Positions 36,641 to 48,026 of a stretch of 64,000 nt of DNA are shown in pieces. Every line of letters begins with the position of its first letter. The first letter of the stretch is position 1. The notes beneath the pieces were generated by a model. It saw nothing but the letters and a program-made list of their open reading frames with translations, made no database searches and was not told the origin of the DNA. The stretch comes from Candidatus Thioglobus sp. (GTDB lineage: Bacteria; Pseudomonadota; Gammaproteobacteria; PS1; Pseudothioglobaceae), in contig JAOMMB010000001.1 in NCBI GenBank assembly GCA_028352435.1, positions 62,001 through 126,000 on the forward strand, read 5' to 3'. The translations under genes were made by a program, and so were the position numbers.

Positions 36641-39466
36641 ATGGATCAGATTAGCATACGTGGCGCTCGCGTTCACAATTTAAAGAATATTGATATCAAC
36701 ATACCGAGAAATAAGCTTGTGGTAATCACAGGTTTGTCTGGTTCGGGTAAGTCATCTTTGGCTTTTGATACTATTTATGCAGAAGGGCAAAGGCGCTATG
36801 TTGAGTCTTTATCAGCTTATGCAAGACAGTTTTTATCTCTGATGGAAAAGCCAGATGTTGACCATATTGAGGGACTATCTCCAGCAATTTCTATTGAGCA
36901 AAAAGCCACATCGCACAACCCGCGCTCAACTGTTGGTACGATCACTGAAATTTATGATTATTTAAGATTATTATTTGCTCGCGCTGGTATTCCAAAGTGT
37001 CCAGAGCATGAGATTGATCTTCAATCACAAACTATCTCCCAAATGGTTGATAGTATTATCGCTTTACCTGAGGGTGAAAAGATTATGCTGTTAGCACCCA
37101 TCGTACAAAATCGTAAGGGTAGTCATAAAAAATTACTAGAAGAATTATCACATCAAGGATTCTTACGCGCCAGAGTTGATGGTGAAGTGATGTATATGGA
37201 TGAAATGGAAGAGCTGAACGGCAAAACCAACCATACAATTGAAATTGTTATTGATCGCCTTAAAGTTCGTGAAGACATTGCTTCACGCCTATCTGAATCA
37301 TTAGAAACAGCACTTAATTTAAGCAGTGGTTTGGTTAAAGTATTACCAATGGATGATGAGCCAACTTGGGATGAGATGGTATTTTCTGCCAAATTTTCTT
37401 GTATTGAATGTGGCTACTCACTTACTGAATTAGAACCAAGGCTTTTTTCTTTTAACAATCCAGTAGGCGCTTGCCCAACTTGTGATGGTTTGGGTGTTAA
37501 AGATAAGTTTGATGCACACAAAGTGGTTGCAAATCCAGGGCTTAGTTTGGCCGATGGTGCAATTTATGGTTGGGGTCGCTCAAATGCTTATTTTTATCAA
37601 ATCTTAATGTTGGTGGGCCAGTTTTACGGATTTGACATTGAAACTACTTATGAAGACTTAAGCGATGAGCATAAAAAAATTGTGCTTTACGGTAGTGGTG
37701 AAGATGAGATTGATTTTTCTAAAATAAAAGGGCGTAAAGGCTGGTCGAATAAAGCCAAACCTTTTGAAGGCGTTATTCCGCGCATGATGCGTCGTTATGA
37801 AGAGAGTGAAATTCGCTCAGTTCGTGAAGAGTTGTCTCGCTATGTGATCAGCCAAGATTGCATGGAATGTAATGGCGACCGACTGAACGAAGCAGCTAGA
37901 AATGTCTTTATTGGCGGAAAAAATTTGTCTTATATCACCAAGCTTTCCATTGCTAATATCTATGAATTTTTAAATTCACTTGAGCTAGAAGGTTCTAGGG
38001 CTAAAATTGCTGACACGGTTTTAAAAGAAATCATCCAGCGATTGGAGTTTTTGATAAATGTTGGACTTGATTATCTAAGCCTTGATCGCAGAGCAAACTC
38101 TTTATCGGGTGGTGAGGCTCAACGAATTCGTCTGGCTAGCCAAATTGGTGCAGGACTTATGGGTGTTTTGTATGTTTTAGACGAGCCTTCGATTGGTCTT
38201 CATCAGCGAGACAACCAAAAACTTTTAAATACATTGACGTATCTTCGAGATATTGGTAATACAGTGATTGTGGTTGAGCACGATGAAGATGCAATTATGC
38301 AAGCAGATTACGTGATTGATATTGGCCCTGGGGCTGGTATGCATGGCGGTGAAATTATTGCAGCTGGCACACCTCAAGAAGTGGCAGATAATCCAAAATC
38401 TTTAACGGGTGATTATCTTAGTGGCAGACAAAGTATTGAAGTGCCAAATGTGCGAAAAACCTCAGATCGTTGGCTTGAAATTAAAGGCGCCAATGGTAAC
38501 AACTTAAATCGGGTTGATTTGGCTATTCCTGTTGGTGTTTTGACTTGTGTCACCGGTGTATCTGGATCGGGTAAATCAACACTGATAAATGATACTTTAT
38601 ACGCTTTAGCAGCGCGTGATTTAAACCGCGCACAAACAACACCTGCAGAGTTTGATAGCATTTCAGGACTAGAGCATTTTGATAAAATCGTCAACATTGA
38701 TCAAAGCCCAATTGGAAGAACACCGCGCTCTAATCCAGCGACTTATACAGGTATATTTTCTTTAGTTCGTGATCTTTTCTCTCAAACGCTAGAAGCTAGA
38801 AGTCGTGGCTATAAGGCAGGACGCTTTAGTTTTAATGTCAAAGGCGGGCGTTGTGAAGCTTGTAAGGGAGATGGACTGATTAAAGTGGAAATGCACTTTT
38901 TGCCTGATATTTATGTGCCTTGTGACGTTTGTCATGGCGATAGATACAACCGTGAAACTTTAGAGATTATGTACAAGGGTAAAACCATTTCACAGGTGCT
39001 AGACATGACGGTTGAAACGGCTGTAGAGTTTTTTGAACCGATGCCAAAAATTAAACAAAAATTACAAACCTTGATGGATGTTGGCTTGTCATATATTACC
39101 TTGGGTCAAAATGCAACCACCTTATCAGGTGGAGAGGCTCAACGTATTAAGCTAGCAAAAGAGTTATCAAAACTTGATACGGGTCAGACACTTTATATTT
39201 TGGACGAACCTACAACTGGCTTACATTTTCATGATATTAAACAATTATTATCAGTGATTAATCGACTGCGTGAAAGAGAAAATACCATTGTCATTATCGA
39301 GCACAATTTAGATGTTATCAAAACAGCTGATTGGATTGTAGATTTAGGCCCTGAGGGGGGAGACAAAGGTGGGTGTATTGTGGCAACAGGTACTCCAGAA
39401 ACTGTGAGCAAAGTTAAAGGATCATATACAGGCCAGTACTTACAAAGTTATTTACAAAGCACCTAG
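36641..39466 (+). CDS. uvrA: Excinuclease ABC subunit A
   Basis: [35 protein letters not shown], two ABC cassettes, Cys4 zinc motifs; ATG at 36641. Confidence 0.99.
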   Translation: MDQISIRGARVHNLKNIDINIPRNKLVVITGLSGSGKSSLAFDTIYAEGQRRYVESLSAYARQFLSLMEKPDVDHIEGLSPAISIEQKATSHNPRSTVGTITEIYDYLRLLFARAGIPKCPEHEIDLQSQTISQMVDSIIALPEGEKIMLLAPIVQNRKGSHKKLLEELSHQGFLRARVDGEVMYMDEMEELNGKTNHTIEIVIDRLKVREDIASRLSESLETALNLSSGLVKVLPMDDEPTWDEMVFSAKFSCIECGYSLTELEPRLFSFNNPVGACPTCDGLGVKDKFDAHKVVANPGLSLADGAIYGWGRSNAYFYQILMLVGQFYGFDIETTYEDLSDEHKKIVLYGSGEDEIDFSKIKGRKGWSNKAKPFEGVIPRMMRRYEESEIRSVREELSRYVISQDCMECNGDRLNEAARNVFIGGKNLSYITKLSIANIYEFLNSLELEGSRAKIADTVLKEIIQRLEFLINVGLDYLSLDRRANSLSGGEAQRIRLASQIGAGLMGVLYVLDEPSIGLHQRDNQKLLNTLTYLRDIGNTVIVVEHDEDAIMQADYVIDIGPGAGMHGGEIIAAGTPQEVADNPKSLTGDYLSGRQSIEVPNVRKTSDRWLEIKGANGNNLNRVDLAIPVGVLTCVTGVSGSGKSTLINDTLYALAARDLNRAQTTPAEFDSISGLEHFDKIVNIDQSPIGRTPRSNPATYTGIFSLVRDLFSQTLEARSRGYKAGRFSFNVKGGRCEACKGDGLIKVEMHFLPDIYVPCDVCHGDRYNRETLEIMYKGKTISQVLDMTVETAVEFFEPMPKIKQKLQTLMDVGLSYITLGQNATTLSGGEAQRIKLAKELSKLDTGQTLYILDEPTTGLHFHDIKQLLSVINRLRERENTIVIIEHNLDVIKTADWIVDLGPEGGDKGGCIVATGTPETVSKVKGSYTGQYLQSYLQST

Positions 39467-40168
39467 TTGATAATTAGTAATTTGATAATGGTAATCTCTG
39501 CCATTTTTAACTTGTTTAATTGAGATAGGTAAGTACTGATACTCTGGAAAAAAATACGCTTCTAATTTGTCGCCATCATCAATTTTCTCAATTTTAATAG
39601 CTTTAACTGTTTTTTGATTTAAACTAATTGACTGGTTGCCAGTTTTTTTATAATGATGCTGTTTGACAGACTGCCCATTAGCTACCTGGTAAAAAAATTC
39701 GGTTTTATCTGGGGCTTTCTCTAAGTCATGAGCCAGTGCTAAAAATAAACTGAGTGGATCTACAACGCTACCAGGCTTGGTATCCCAAGTTAGGATAGTA
39801 GGCTGAGTTTTGGTTAGGTTTGAGATAACCTTAAAATGTTTAGAATTAATATCAATCGAGTAATTTTCTTTAACTTGCGCATCTTCTAATTCCATAATTT
39901 GATAACTAATATCATCAACACCTAGCTCATCGATTGTAAAAGAGGAGCTAGCAGCAGCAGAATATTTTTTAACAAGTGCGGCAATACCTGTGGTTTTAGC
40001 GTTAGCCATGTAGAAAAAATTATCTTCTAATTTATGCAATGTACGAGTCTCTTCTGCAATTTTTAAGCCATTAATAGATAACTGATATTTGGCAAAATGA
40101 GGTTCAAGCGCCTGAGTGCTCGCGCAAAATAGCCCTGCTATAACGATTATTGAAGTTTTTATAGACAT
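39452..40168 (-). CDS. DUF3108 family exported protein
   Basis: Signal peptide; [20 protein letters not shown] and DPLSLFLAL pattern typical of DUF3108; next to purN. Confidence 0.75.
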   Translation of the reverse strand: MSIKTSIIVIAGLFCASTQALEPHFAKYQLSINGLKIAEETRTLHKLEDNFFYMANAKTTGIAALVKKYSAAASSSFTIDELGVDDISYQIMELEDAQVKENYSIDINSKHFKVISNLTKTQPTILTWDTKPGSVVDPLSLFLALAHDLEKAPDKTEFFYQVANGQSVKQHHYKKTGNQSISLNQKTVKAIKIEKIDDGDKLEAYFFPEYQYLPISIKQVKNGRDYHYQITNYQLGAL

Positions 40169-40764
40169 TGACCATCTAGTATAGCACGATTATCTTTAAG
40201 TGATAATCGCCCCTGGGTAAAGCAATGTATAACTTTAGGGAAGAGTTTATGCTCCTCTATTAAAACTCGTTTTGCGAGTGAATCAGCGGTGTCATTTTTA
40301 AGCACTTGAACATGAGATTGAGCAATAATAGGCCCACCATCTAGTTCATCAGTAACAAAATGAATGCTGACACCATGTTCACTCTCACCAGCATCAAGTG
40401 CTCTTTGGTGCGTATTAAGGCCTGTAAATTTAGGCAATAAAGACGGATGGATATTCAGCATTTTTCCTAAATATTTTTGCGTAAATTCTGCAGTGAGAAT
40501 ACGCATAAAACCTGCCAAAATAATAATACCAGGATTATATTGATCAATAATTTGGCTTAGCTGATGATCAAATGCTTCTCGAGTGGAGAATTGTGTGTGA
40601 TTGAGCGTATGGTTGGGGATGTTTGCATCTTGGGCGCGTTTAAGCCCATAAGCTTCTTCTTTGTTGCTAATAACTGCTTGAATATCTAGATCAATTTCTT
40701 CAGCATTATCAATGATAGACTGTAGGTTTGAGCCGCTTCCAGAAATTAGGATAACACCTTTCAT
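40159..40764 (-). CDS. purN: Phosphoribosylglycinamide formyltransferase
   Basis: LISGSGSNLQSIID, ILAGFMRILT, NIHPSLLPKFTGLNTHQRAL. Confidence 0.97.
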   Translation of the reverse strand: MKGVILISGSGSNLQSIIDNAEEIDLDIQAVISNKEEAYGLKRAQDANIPNHTLNHTQFSTREAFDHQLSQIIDQYNPGIIILAGFMRILTAEFTQKYLGKMLNIHPSLLPKFTGLNTHQRALDAGESEHGVSIHFVTDELDGGPIIAQSHVQVLKNDTADSLAKRVLIEEHKLFPKVIHCFTQGRLSLKDNRAILDGQCL

Positions 40765-41766
40765 TTAGATAATAACTTGATTACCTTCATTGGCAACTAT
40801 TTCACCAATTAGCCAGGCTTTCTCACCTTGCTCATTCATATGCTGAATGACTGCTTCACTTTGATCAGCAGGCACAACAAGAACCATACCGGCGCCACAA
40901 TTAAATACGCGATACATTTCCATGATGTCAATATTACCATTGTCTTGTAAAAATTGGAATATTTCAGGCATCACCCAAGATTTACTGTCTAGCTTTGCAG
41001 CTAAGTGATCCGGCAATACTCTAGGAATGTTTTCTATTAGTCCGCCACCAGTGATGTGTGAGATTGCATGGACTGAGTTCTTCTCAATCAGAGATAAAAC
41101 TGATTTAACATAAATTTTAGTAGGCTCGATAAGGGCCTGTAATTGGGCATCTGTGGGTTTGGACTGTTCTAAGACTTTACGAATAAGAGAGTAACCATTG
41201 GAATGAGGGCCTGATGAGGCTAAGGCAACAATGTGATCACCATTAGATACTTTTGAGCCATCGATAACTTTGTCTTTCTCTGCAATACCAACACAAAAGC
41301 CAGCTAGGTCATACTCTTCACCTTGATACATACCTGGCATTTCAGCAGTTTCACCACCAATTAAAGCGCAGCCAGAAATTTTACAACCTTCACCAATACC
41401 GTGAATAACTGATGTAGTCAATTCAATGTTTAGCTTACCAGTCGCATAATAATCGAGAAAAAATAACGGCTCAGCGCCTTGCACAATTAAGTCATTAACA
41501 CACATGGCTACCAAATCAATACCAATGGTGTCATGCTTATTAAGCATTTCGGCTACCTTAAGTTTTGTACCAACACCATCTGTTCCAGAAATTAAGACTG
41601 GATTTTTGTATTTATGCATTGGCAACTCAAACATAGCGCCAAAGCCACCAAGACCCGCTAATACACCTTCACGCATGGTGGATTTTGCAATTGGTTTAAT
41701 TTTTTCGATTAAGTCATTACCTTTGGTAATATCGACACCCGAGTCTTGGTAAGTTAATGATGACAT
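40765..41766 (-). CDS. purM: Phosphoribosylformylglycinamidine cyclo-ligase
   Basis: [48 protein letters not shown]. Confidence 0.98.
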   Translation of the reverse strand: MSSLTYQDSGVDITKGNDLIEKIKPIAKSTMREGVLAGLGGFGAMFELPMHKYKNPVLISGTDGVGTKLKVAEMLNKHDTIGIDLVAMCVNDLIVQGAEPLFFLDYYATGKLNIELTTSVIHGIGEGCKISGCALIGGETAEMPGMYQGEEYDLAGFCVGIAEKDKVIDGSKVSNGDHIVALASSGPHSNGYSLIRKVLEQSKPTDAQLQALIEPTKIYVKSVLSLIEKNSVHAISHITGGGLIENIPRVLPDHLAAKLDSKSWVMPEIFQFLQDNGNIDIMEMYRVFNCGAGMVLVVPADQSEAVIQHMNEQGEKAWLIGEIVANEGNQVII

Positions 41767-41820
41767 ATGGTTTTTTCCGTATAATTAATTTTTTTAGATC
41801 TCAATTGAACTCGTCGAAAA

Positions 41821-42378
41821 ATGAATTTTTCTAGTGTGCCAAATGCACTTTCAATTTTACGCATTATTTTAACAGTACCTGTTGTAATGACTTTGTTAAA
41901 TGATCAATATTTTTTAGCAATGGTGTTGTTTTTTATTGCTGGTATTACAGATGGACTAGATGGCTGGATTGCTAAACGCTACTCATTTGAATCTCGCTTA
42001 GGCTCTATTCTTGACCCAGTTGCAGATAAACTACTATTAGTGAGTAGCTTTATCACGCTATATATTATTGGCTTGCTACCGATGTGGCTATTGGTGTTAG
42101 TATTTTTGCGTGATGTCATGATTGTATCTGGCACGGTAGGATGTTTTATTGGTTCTGGCAACGCTAAGGACGAGCTACTTACTCCTTCAAAGTTATCTAA
42201 AATTAATACCGCATTGCAAATTGCTTTAGTCTTGTTTTTGGTTGTTATGCAGCTATATCCATTGCTGGTAGAATGGAGTATGATATTTTTTATCATTGTT
42301 GCCACTTCTACAGTCTTAAGTGGTGCGGATTATATTTGGATTTGGATTGAAAAAGTTATCTCCCAAGAAAAAAAATAA
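41821..42378 (+). CDS. CDP-alcohol phosphatidyltransferase family protein
   Basis: DGLDGWIAKRYSFESRLGSILDPVADKLL (DGxxAR...DxxxD motif). Confidence 0.92.
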   Translation: MNFSSVPNALSILRIILTVPVVMTLLNDQYFLAMVLFFIAGITDGLDGWIAKRYSFESRLGSILDPVADKLLLVSSFITLYIIGLLPMWLLVLVFLRDVMIVSGTVGCFIGSGNAKDELLTPSKLSKINTALQIALVLFLVVMQLYPLLVEWSMIFFIIVATSTVLSGADYIWIWIEKVISQEKK

Positions 42379-42385
42379 GACGGAT

Positions 42386-43063
42386 ATGATGAAACAACTT
42401 GGATTGCCTATTTCTCTAAATACAAAGATGCTGTTAGGTAATTTTTCTGCTGAAAAAAATCAAGCATTACTTGCTTTTATTGACAATTTATTTCCTCAAG
42501 AGCATTCATCAGTTTTATTTGTCTCAGGGTATAAATCTACCGGCAAGACACATCTCTTGCAAGGCTGTATTTTTAAAGCATTAGAGCAGGATTTAAAAGC
42601 AGTTTATGTAGATATCAGACAAGTATTACCCACTCATTTTTTAAATACATTGTCTGATTATGATTGGGTCTGTATTGACAATATTGATCAATTAAGTGAG
42701 ATCCAGCAACAAGAATTGTTTGATCTTTATAATCAAATTAAGCAAACTAAAACCAAGTTAGTAGTTTCAGCTTCAAAGCCCCCTGGTGAATTAACTGTAT
42801 TAAAGGATCTTAAAACTCGATTATCTTTAGCGGTTGTTTACCGTTTGGAGCAGCTTGATGATCAAGAAAAGATTGATTTAATTCAGCGCAAGATGCAAGA
42901 TAAAAACCTTGATATCGATGATAAAGTTTATGCGTATCTATTTAAAGTCTTTTCTAGAGATTTAAGCGAAGTGTTGTCTGTGATTGATAAGTTAGATCAG
43001 GAATCTTTAAGGCAAAAAAGTCCAATTTCAATTCCTTTTGTGAAGAAAGTTTTAAAAATTTAG
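42386..43063 (+). CDS. hda: DnaA-related regulatory inactivator Hda
   Basis: DnaA-like AAA+ domain, VSGYKSTGKTHLLQG, CIDNIDQL; gene order purM/CDP-alcohol-PT/hda. Confidence 0.88.
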   Translation: MMKQLGLPISLNTKMLLGNFSAEKNQALLAFIDNLFPQEHSSVLFVSGYKSTGKTHLLQGCIFKALEQDLKAVYVDIRQVLPTHFLNTLSDYDWVCIDNIDQLSEIQQQELFDLYNQIKQTKTKLVVSASKPPGELTVLKDLKTRLSLAVVYRLEQLDDQEKIDLIQRKMQDKNLDIDDKVYAYLFKVFSRDLSEVLSVIDKLDQESLRQKSPISIPFVKKVLKI

Positions 43064-43467
43064 CGTTTTTTTCTAAAATTAAATTTAGCAATTCTAGGCA
43101 TAAGTTTTGAAAAAGGAATTGAAGATAAATCTGGATAATGTGCATTGATCTTATCCACTAAGATTGTAATATCATTAATTTTATCGCCATTATCCACCCC
43201 CATTAACTCCTGCAAAGCCAGTAAGCCACCCATTTTTATTTTAGACTGCTGACCAACCGAAAGATTGTTAACGTTGTGAGTTTTTAATACGAAATCACTA
43301 TTATCTCGTAAGTGATAGTAGACGGATTGACATGAGTCTGATGAGTCATGATTCAAACATGAGCCAAATTCTTTTTCAGCTACACAGTCTTTGGCAGCAA
43401 ATTTACAGCCACAGCGGCTGCTAAGAATTAAATGTGAAAAGGGACAAGTGAAGTGTTCATAAGCCAT
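43060..43467 (-). CDS. Uncharacterised protein with Cys-rich N-terminal half
   Basis: Cysteines at CPFSH, CGC, DCV, SCL, SCQ within first ~47 aa; intact ORF convergent with hda. Confidence 0.7.
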   Translation of the reverse strand: MAYEHFTCPFSHLILSSRCGCKFAAKDCVAEKEFGSCLNHDSSDSCQSVYYHLRDNSDFVLKTHNVNNLSVGQQSKIKMGGLLALQELMGVDNGDKINDITILVDKINAHYPDLSSIPFSKLMPRIAKFNFRKKR

Positions 43468-43545
43468 AACAATAGGTGTTTTGTGTATTTAATTTACGTT
43501 AAGACATTATAATGTAAGCTTTTATTTCGAACGATCGAATATCTG

Positions 43546-44931
43546 ATGAATTACCTACCTATTTTTATTGATATTAAGCAAAAGCCTTGTTTAGTGGTTG
43601 GCGGTGGTGATATTGCCTACCGAAAAATGTCACTTTTATTAAAGGCAAATGCCCAAGTAACTTGCGTTGACAAATCAGCTTGTGAAAATGTCCAAGCTTT
43701 GGCTGACCAAAACAAGATTGCTTTAATCAAGAGAAACTTTGAAGCCAGTGATATAAATACTCAAGCCCTGATCATTTCTGCCACTAATAATACTCAAGTG
43801 AATGCCCAAGTTTCCAAACTGGCTCATAGTGCTAATATTCCAGTAAATGTAGTGGATTCTCCAGATTTGTGTTCATTTATTATGCCATCAATTGTTGATA
43901 GATCTCCAATTATAATTGCCATCTCTTCAGCAGGAAAAACACCGGTATTAGCGCGTTTAATTCGTGCAAAGTTAGAGAGTACTATTCCCCATGCTTATGG
44001 AAAGTTAGCAGAGTTAGCAGGTAGTTTTAGAGATCAAGTTAAAGCAAAATTTACCAATATTGAGGATAGACGATTTTTCTGGGAGCGATCCTTTTCAGGT
44101 ATTGTTGCTGAAAAAGTATTCTCTGGACGAGTAGATGAGGCTAAGGCTACTATGCAGAAGCAACTTGACGACTCAACTGATAGTGATGTTGGTGAGGTGT
44201 ATTTAGTGGGTGGCGGTCCAGGTGATCCTGATCTACTAACATTTAAAGCCTTGCGCCTCATGCAACAAGCAGATGTTATTTTGTATGATCGCTTAGTTTC
44301 AGAAGGTGTGATGGAATTAGTTAGGCGAGATGCTGAACTTATTTATGTCGGTAAAGAGCGTGATAATCACAGCGTACCTCAAGAGGGCATTAACCAATTA
44401 TTGGTTGATTTGGCTAAAAAGGGTAGACGCGTTTGTCGCTTAAAGGGCGGTGATCCGTTTATTTTTGGACGTGGAGGCGAAGAAATTGAAACCTTAGCTG
44501 AAAATGGCATTCCATTTCAAGTTGTACCGGGTATTACTGCAGCATCAGGTTGCTCAACTTATTCAGGAATTCCATTAACGCATCGTGATTACTCACAATC
44601 TTGTCGTTTTGTAACAGGCCACCTTAAAGATGGCAGTATGAACCTACCTTGGGACGAATTGGCAGTTGAGCAGCAAACCATTGTGTTCTATATGGCACTT
44701 AAAGGTGCAAAGCATTTATCAGATAAGCTTATAGAACATGGAATGCGTGGCGATATGCCAGTGGCCCTAGTTGAGAAAGGTACAACACCTGATCATCGTG
44801 TATGGACAACAACGCTAGTTGAATTACCAACAATTGTGGCTACTCAGCCAATCAAGGCGCCAACGTTAATTATTGTTGGTGAAGTGGTTAAATTAAGAGA
44901 AAAACTTAATTGGTTTGATCCGAGTGATTAG
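43546..44931 (+). CDS. cysG: Siroheme synthase (trifunctional CysG)
   Basis: N-terminal FIDIKQKPCLVVGGGDIAYRK plus uroporphyrinogen methyltransferase GGGPGDPDLLTFKALRLMQQADVILYDRLVS. Confidence 0.97.
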   Translation: MNYLPIFIDIKQKPCLVVGGGDIAYRKMSLLLKANAQVTCVDKSACENVQALADQNKIALIKRNFEASDINTQALIISATNNTQVNAQVSKLAHSANIPVNVVDSPDLCSFIMPSIVDRSPIIIAISSAGKTPVLARLIRAKLESTIPHAYGKLAELAGSFRDQVKAKFTNIEDRRFFWERSFSGIVAEKVFSGRVDEAKATMQKQLDDSTDSDVGEVYLVGGGPGDPDLLTFKALRLMQQADVILYDRLVSEGVMELVRRDAELIYVGKERDNHSVPQEGINQLLVDLAKKGRRVCRLKGGDPFIFGRGGEEIETLAENGIPFQVVPGITAASGCSTYSGIPLTHRDYSQSCRFVTGHLKDGSMNLPWDELAVEQQTIVFYMALKGAKHLSDKLIEHGMRGDMPVALVEKGTTPDHRVWTTTLVELPTIVATQPIKAPTLIIVGEVVKLREKLNWFDPSD

Positions 44932-45146
44932 TCTTTAGCGCCCATTGATTTAAAGATTTTTCCTGCTGGACAAAAACCAGTAAAAGCAGATTGGAATAAA
45001 TTAAAACCCACAAAGAAAGTTAGCCATAACCAGTTTGCTTCTGCAAACATATTGCTGTTATTTACAAGTAATGAGATCATGATAATGGCGCCCGCCATAG
45101 CGGATACTGCGTTGTTAACTTTCATTTGTTTATTCCTTAGTTTCAA
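44928..45146 (-). CDS. DUF2892 (YgaP-like TM) small membrane protein
   Basis: GFNLFQSAFTGFCPAGKIFKSMG pattern. Confidence 0.85.
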   Translation of the reverse strand: MKLRNKQMKVNNAVSAMAGAIIMISLLVNNSNMFAEANWLWLTFFVGFNLFQSAFTGFCPAGKIFKSMGAKD

Positions 45147-45189
45147 AGCCCCATTATAATCCTATATTAGGTATAATTTCAAATTCTTC

Positions 45190-45274
45190 GCGGGAGTGGT
45201 GGAATTGGTAGACACGCTGGATTTAGGTTCCAGTGTCGTAAGACGTGAGAGTTCGAGTCTCTCCTTCCGCACCA
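45190..45274 (+). tRNA. tRNA-Leu (anticodon TAG), CCA encoded
   Basis: Acceptor GCGGGAG/CTTCCGC, anticodon stem-loop CTGGA-TTTAGGT-TCCAG, variable arm, TTCGAGT T-loop, ACCA end. Confidence 0.95.
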
Positions 45275-45293
45275 TATTTATACAAGGTGACAT

Positions 45294-46115
45294 ATGAAGA
45301 CGTTTATTCTACATAGTCAAGACTTGTCAATAGCAAAACTTGTTTCTAAAAAAGTTGACGCTGTTGTTCAACAAAAGCGAACTCATTTTCGCTTTACCAC
45401 AAATAAAATTATTGATTTAGACGCCTTAAGAGAGGCGTTTAAACTCGATTTTAATTTTGTGCCTGCGTCATTCTCACCCAATCAAACTGCACTTTTAGTG
45501 AGCGACATGGATTCAACTTTAATCAATATTGAATGTATTGATGAAATTGCCGATTTTGCTAATTTAAAGCCACAAGTAGCAAAAATTACCGAGCTTGCTA
45601 TGCAAGGCAAGATTGATTTTGACGCTTCTTTAGCGCAGCGTGTTGCCCTATTAAAAGGCTTAGATGTTTCAGTATTGGAAAAGGTTTATACAAATAAGCT
45701 TCAAGTAAATGCTGGTGGAAGAGAGCTGATCGATTTCTTAAAGAGTAAGCATATCAAAAGTGCAGTGGTATCTGGTGGATTTACTTACTTTACTGATCGA
45801 TTGACCAAAGATATTGGACTTGATTATTCTAGGGCTAATATTTTAGAAGTTGAAAATGGCTGTTTAACTGGTCTCACTCAAGGTGGTATTATTAACGCAA
45901 AAGCGAAAGCTGATTTTGTTCATGAACTGTGCCAAAAGCATACATTTGACGCCATTCAAGTGATTGCTGTTGGCGATGGTGCAAATGATTTGGCGATGAT
46001 GAAAGTTGCAGGACTGTCTGTTGCATACCATGCAAAACCAATTGTGGCAAAACAGGCGGATATCTCCATTAATGTTGGTGGATTAGATAAAATTATAGAT
46101 TTATTTGATGAATAA
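45294..46115 (+). CDS. serB: Phosphoserine phosphatase
   Basis: LLVSDMDSTLINIECIDEIADF, GGFTYFTDRL, VGDGANDLAMM. Confidence 0.97.
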   Translation: MKTFILHSQDLSIAKLVSKKVDAVVQQKRTHFRFTTNKIIDLDALREAFKLDFNFVPASFSPNQTALLVSDMDSTLINIECIDEIADFANLKPQVAKITELAMQGKIDFDASLAQRVALLKGLDVSVLEKVYTNKLQVNAGGRELIDFLKSKHIKSAVVSGGFTYFTDRLTKDIGLDYSRANILEVENGCLTGLTQGGIINAKAKADFVHELCQKHTFDAIQVIAVGDGANDLAMMKVAGLSVAYHAKPIVAKQADISINVGGLDKIIDLFDE

Positions 46116-46121
46116 TTTAAT

Positions 46122-48026
46122 ATGTTAGTTGAACTTGGACATTTCGCATTAGTTTTAGCATTGGCTTTTACTTTCTTGCAAGTTATATTGCCAACAATAG
46201 GGCTTATTAAAGGTGATTTTTCACTAGCCCAGCTATCACGTCCTATGTTGTGGGCTCAGTTCTTTTGGGTGTTGGTAGCATTTGCTGTTTTGATGTATGC
46301 GTTCGTTGTAGATGATTTCTCTGTTAAGTATGTAGCCAATAATTCTAATACTGATTTACCAGACATGTTTAAGATTTCAGCTGTGTGGGGTGCACATGAA
46401 GGATCATTATTATTGTGGGCGTTGGTATTATCAAGTTGGAGTTTAGCAGTTTCAATTTTTTCTAAACGGCTACCAAGAGACGTTCTAACTCATATTCTTA
46501 TTATTCTAGGTGTCATTAGTATTGGATTTTTATTATTCCTATTACTCACCTCTAACCCATTTGAGCGATTAGATATTATTCCTTTGCAGGGTCGAGAACT
46601 TAATCCGTTATTACAAGATTTTGGCCTGATTATTCACCCACCAATGCTTTACATGGGTTATGTGGGCATGGCTATACCATTTGCTTTTGTGTTGTCATCT
46701 CTTATTCGTGGACAGCTTGATTCTACTTGGCTAAGATGGTCTCGTCCTTGGACTTTGGTGGCTTGGTCATTCTTAACCTTTGGTATTACGCTAGGCTCAT
46801 GGTGGGCATATTATGAGCTCGGCTGGGGCGGTTGGTGGTTCTGGGATCCAGTTGAGAATGCCTCATTTATGCCATGGTTAGTAGCAACTGCGTTAGTGCA
46901 TTCACTCAGTGTGAGTGAAAAGCGTGGCGCCTTTAAGCATTGGACTGTATTGCTAGCCATTGCAGGATTTTCTTTAAGTTTATTAGGTACTTTTTTAGTC
47001 AGATCAGGCATTTTAACGTCGGTTCACTCCTTTGCGTCAGACCCTGCTAGAGGTGCATTTATTTTAGCCTTCTTGATTGTTGTTATCGGTGGATCATTAG
47101 CACTATATGCATGGCGGGCTTCACTCATGCGTAGCCAAAACTCTTTCTCTTGGCTATCTAGAGAGAGTGGACTGTTGGTTAATAACATTTTGTTAGTTGC
47201 CGCTATGTTGAGTGTTTTTCTAGGCACCATGTATCCTCTATTATTAGACTCTCTAGGTTTGGGAAAAATTTCAGTGGGCGCACCATACTTTGACGCTGTG
47301 TTTGTTCCGATTATGATTCCTGCTGTTTTAGCCATGGTTATTGCGCCATTCTTACGCTGGAAAAAAGATACGATTTCTCGAATCACGACTGTTTTGAAGC
47401 CAGTATGGTTAGGTGTAGGTTTGCTATTTTTGGCCAGCTTTTTAATCGTTGATAATACTTTTGTTTCGTTGGCGGTGTTCTTGTTTATCTGGATTGTTCT
47501 GCATTCTATAACATTATTAGTAACCCGAATTCGTCAGAAGGGCTCAATGAGTCTTGCTTTTATTGGCATGATTTTAGCTCATATTGGTATTGCAATATTC
47601 TTGCTAGGGGCGACAGTCACAACACAGCTTGGTATAGAAAAAGATATAAAAATGGAAGTTGATCAGCAAATAACCATCAAAGGTTATGAATTTGTATTTA
47701 AGGGCGTAGAGAGTTTTTCTCAACAAAACTATCAAGGCCATAAAGGTAAGATTGAAATTTATTTAAAAGGTGATTTGATTGCTAAATTGAATCCAGAAAA
47801 ACGTCAATACGTCACTGGCATGCCAATGACAGAAGCTGCTATCGATCCAAGCTTGTATCGAGACTTATATGTTGCCTTGGGTGAATCTTTAGGAGATGGT
47901 GCCTGGAGTTTGAGAATTTACTACAAGCCACTGATAAGATGGATTTGGCTTGGTGGCTTGTTTATTTCATTAGGTGCTTTATTTGCAGCATTTGATAGAA
48001 GATATCGTCTGAGGGTTAAATCATGA
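46122..48026 (+). CDS. ccmF: Cytochrome c maturation haem lyase subunit CcmF
   Basis: WGAHEGSLLLWALVLS, WAYYELGWGGWWFWDPVENASFMPW. Confidence 0.98.
   Translation: MLVELGHFALVLALAFTFLQVILPTIGLIKGDFSLAQLSRPMLWAQFFWVLVAFAVLMYAFVVDDFSVKYVANNSNTDLPDMFKISAVWGAHEGSLLLWALVLSSWSLAVSIFSKRLPRDVLTHILIILGVISIGFLLFLLLTSNPFERLDIIPLQGRELNPLLQDFGLIIHPPMLYMGYVGMAIPFAFVLSSLIRGQLDSTWLRWSRPWTLVAWSFLTFGITLGSWWAYYELGWGGWWFWDPVENASFMPWLVATALVHSLSVSEKRGAFKHWTVLLAIAGFSLSLLGTFLVRSGILTSVHSFASDPARGAFILAFLIVVIGGSLALYAWRASLMRSQNSFSWLSRESGLLVNNILLVAAMLSVFLGTMYPLLLDSLGLGKISVGAPYFDAVFVPIMIPAVLAMVIAPFLRWKKDTISRITTVLKPVWLGVGLLFLASFLIVDNTFVSLAVFLFIWIVLHSITLLVTRIRQKGSMSLAFIGMILAHIGIAIFLLGATVTTQLGIEKDIKMEVDQQITIKGYEFVFKGVESFSQQNYQGHKGKIEIYLKGDLIAKLNPEKRQYVTGMPMTEAAIDPSLYRDLYVALGESLGDGAWSLRIYYKPLIRWIWLGGLFISLGALFAAFDRRYRLRVKS

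Noticed and set aside
47024-47386. 120-aa antisense ORF within ccmF
   Set aside because: Antisense to a highly conserved gene; no supporting motif or RBS.
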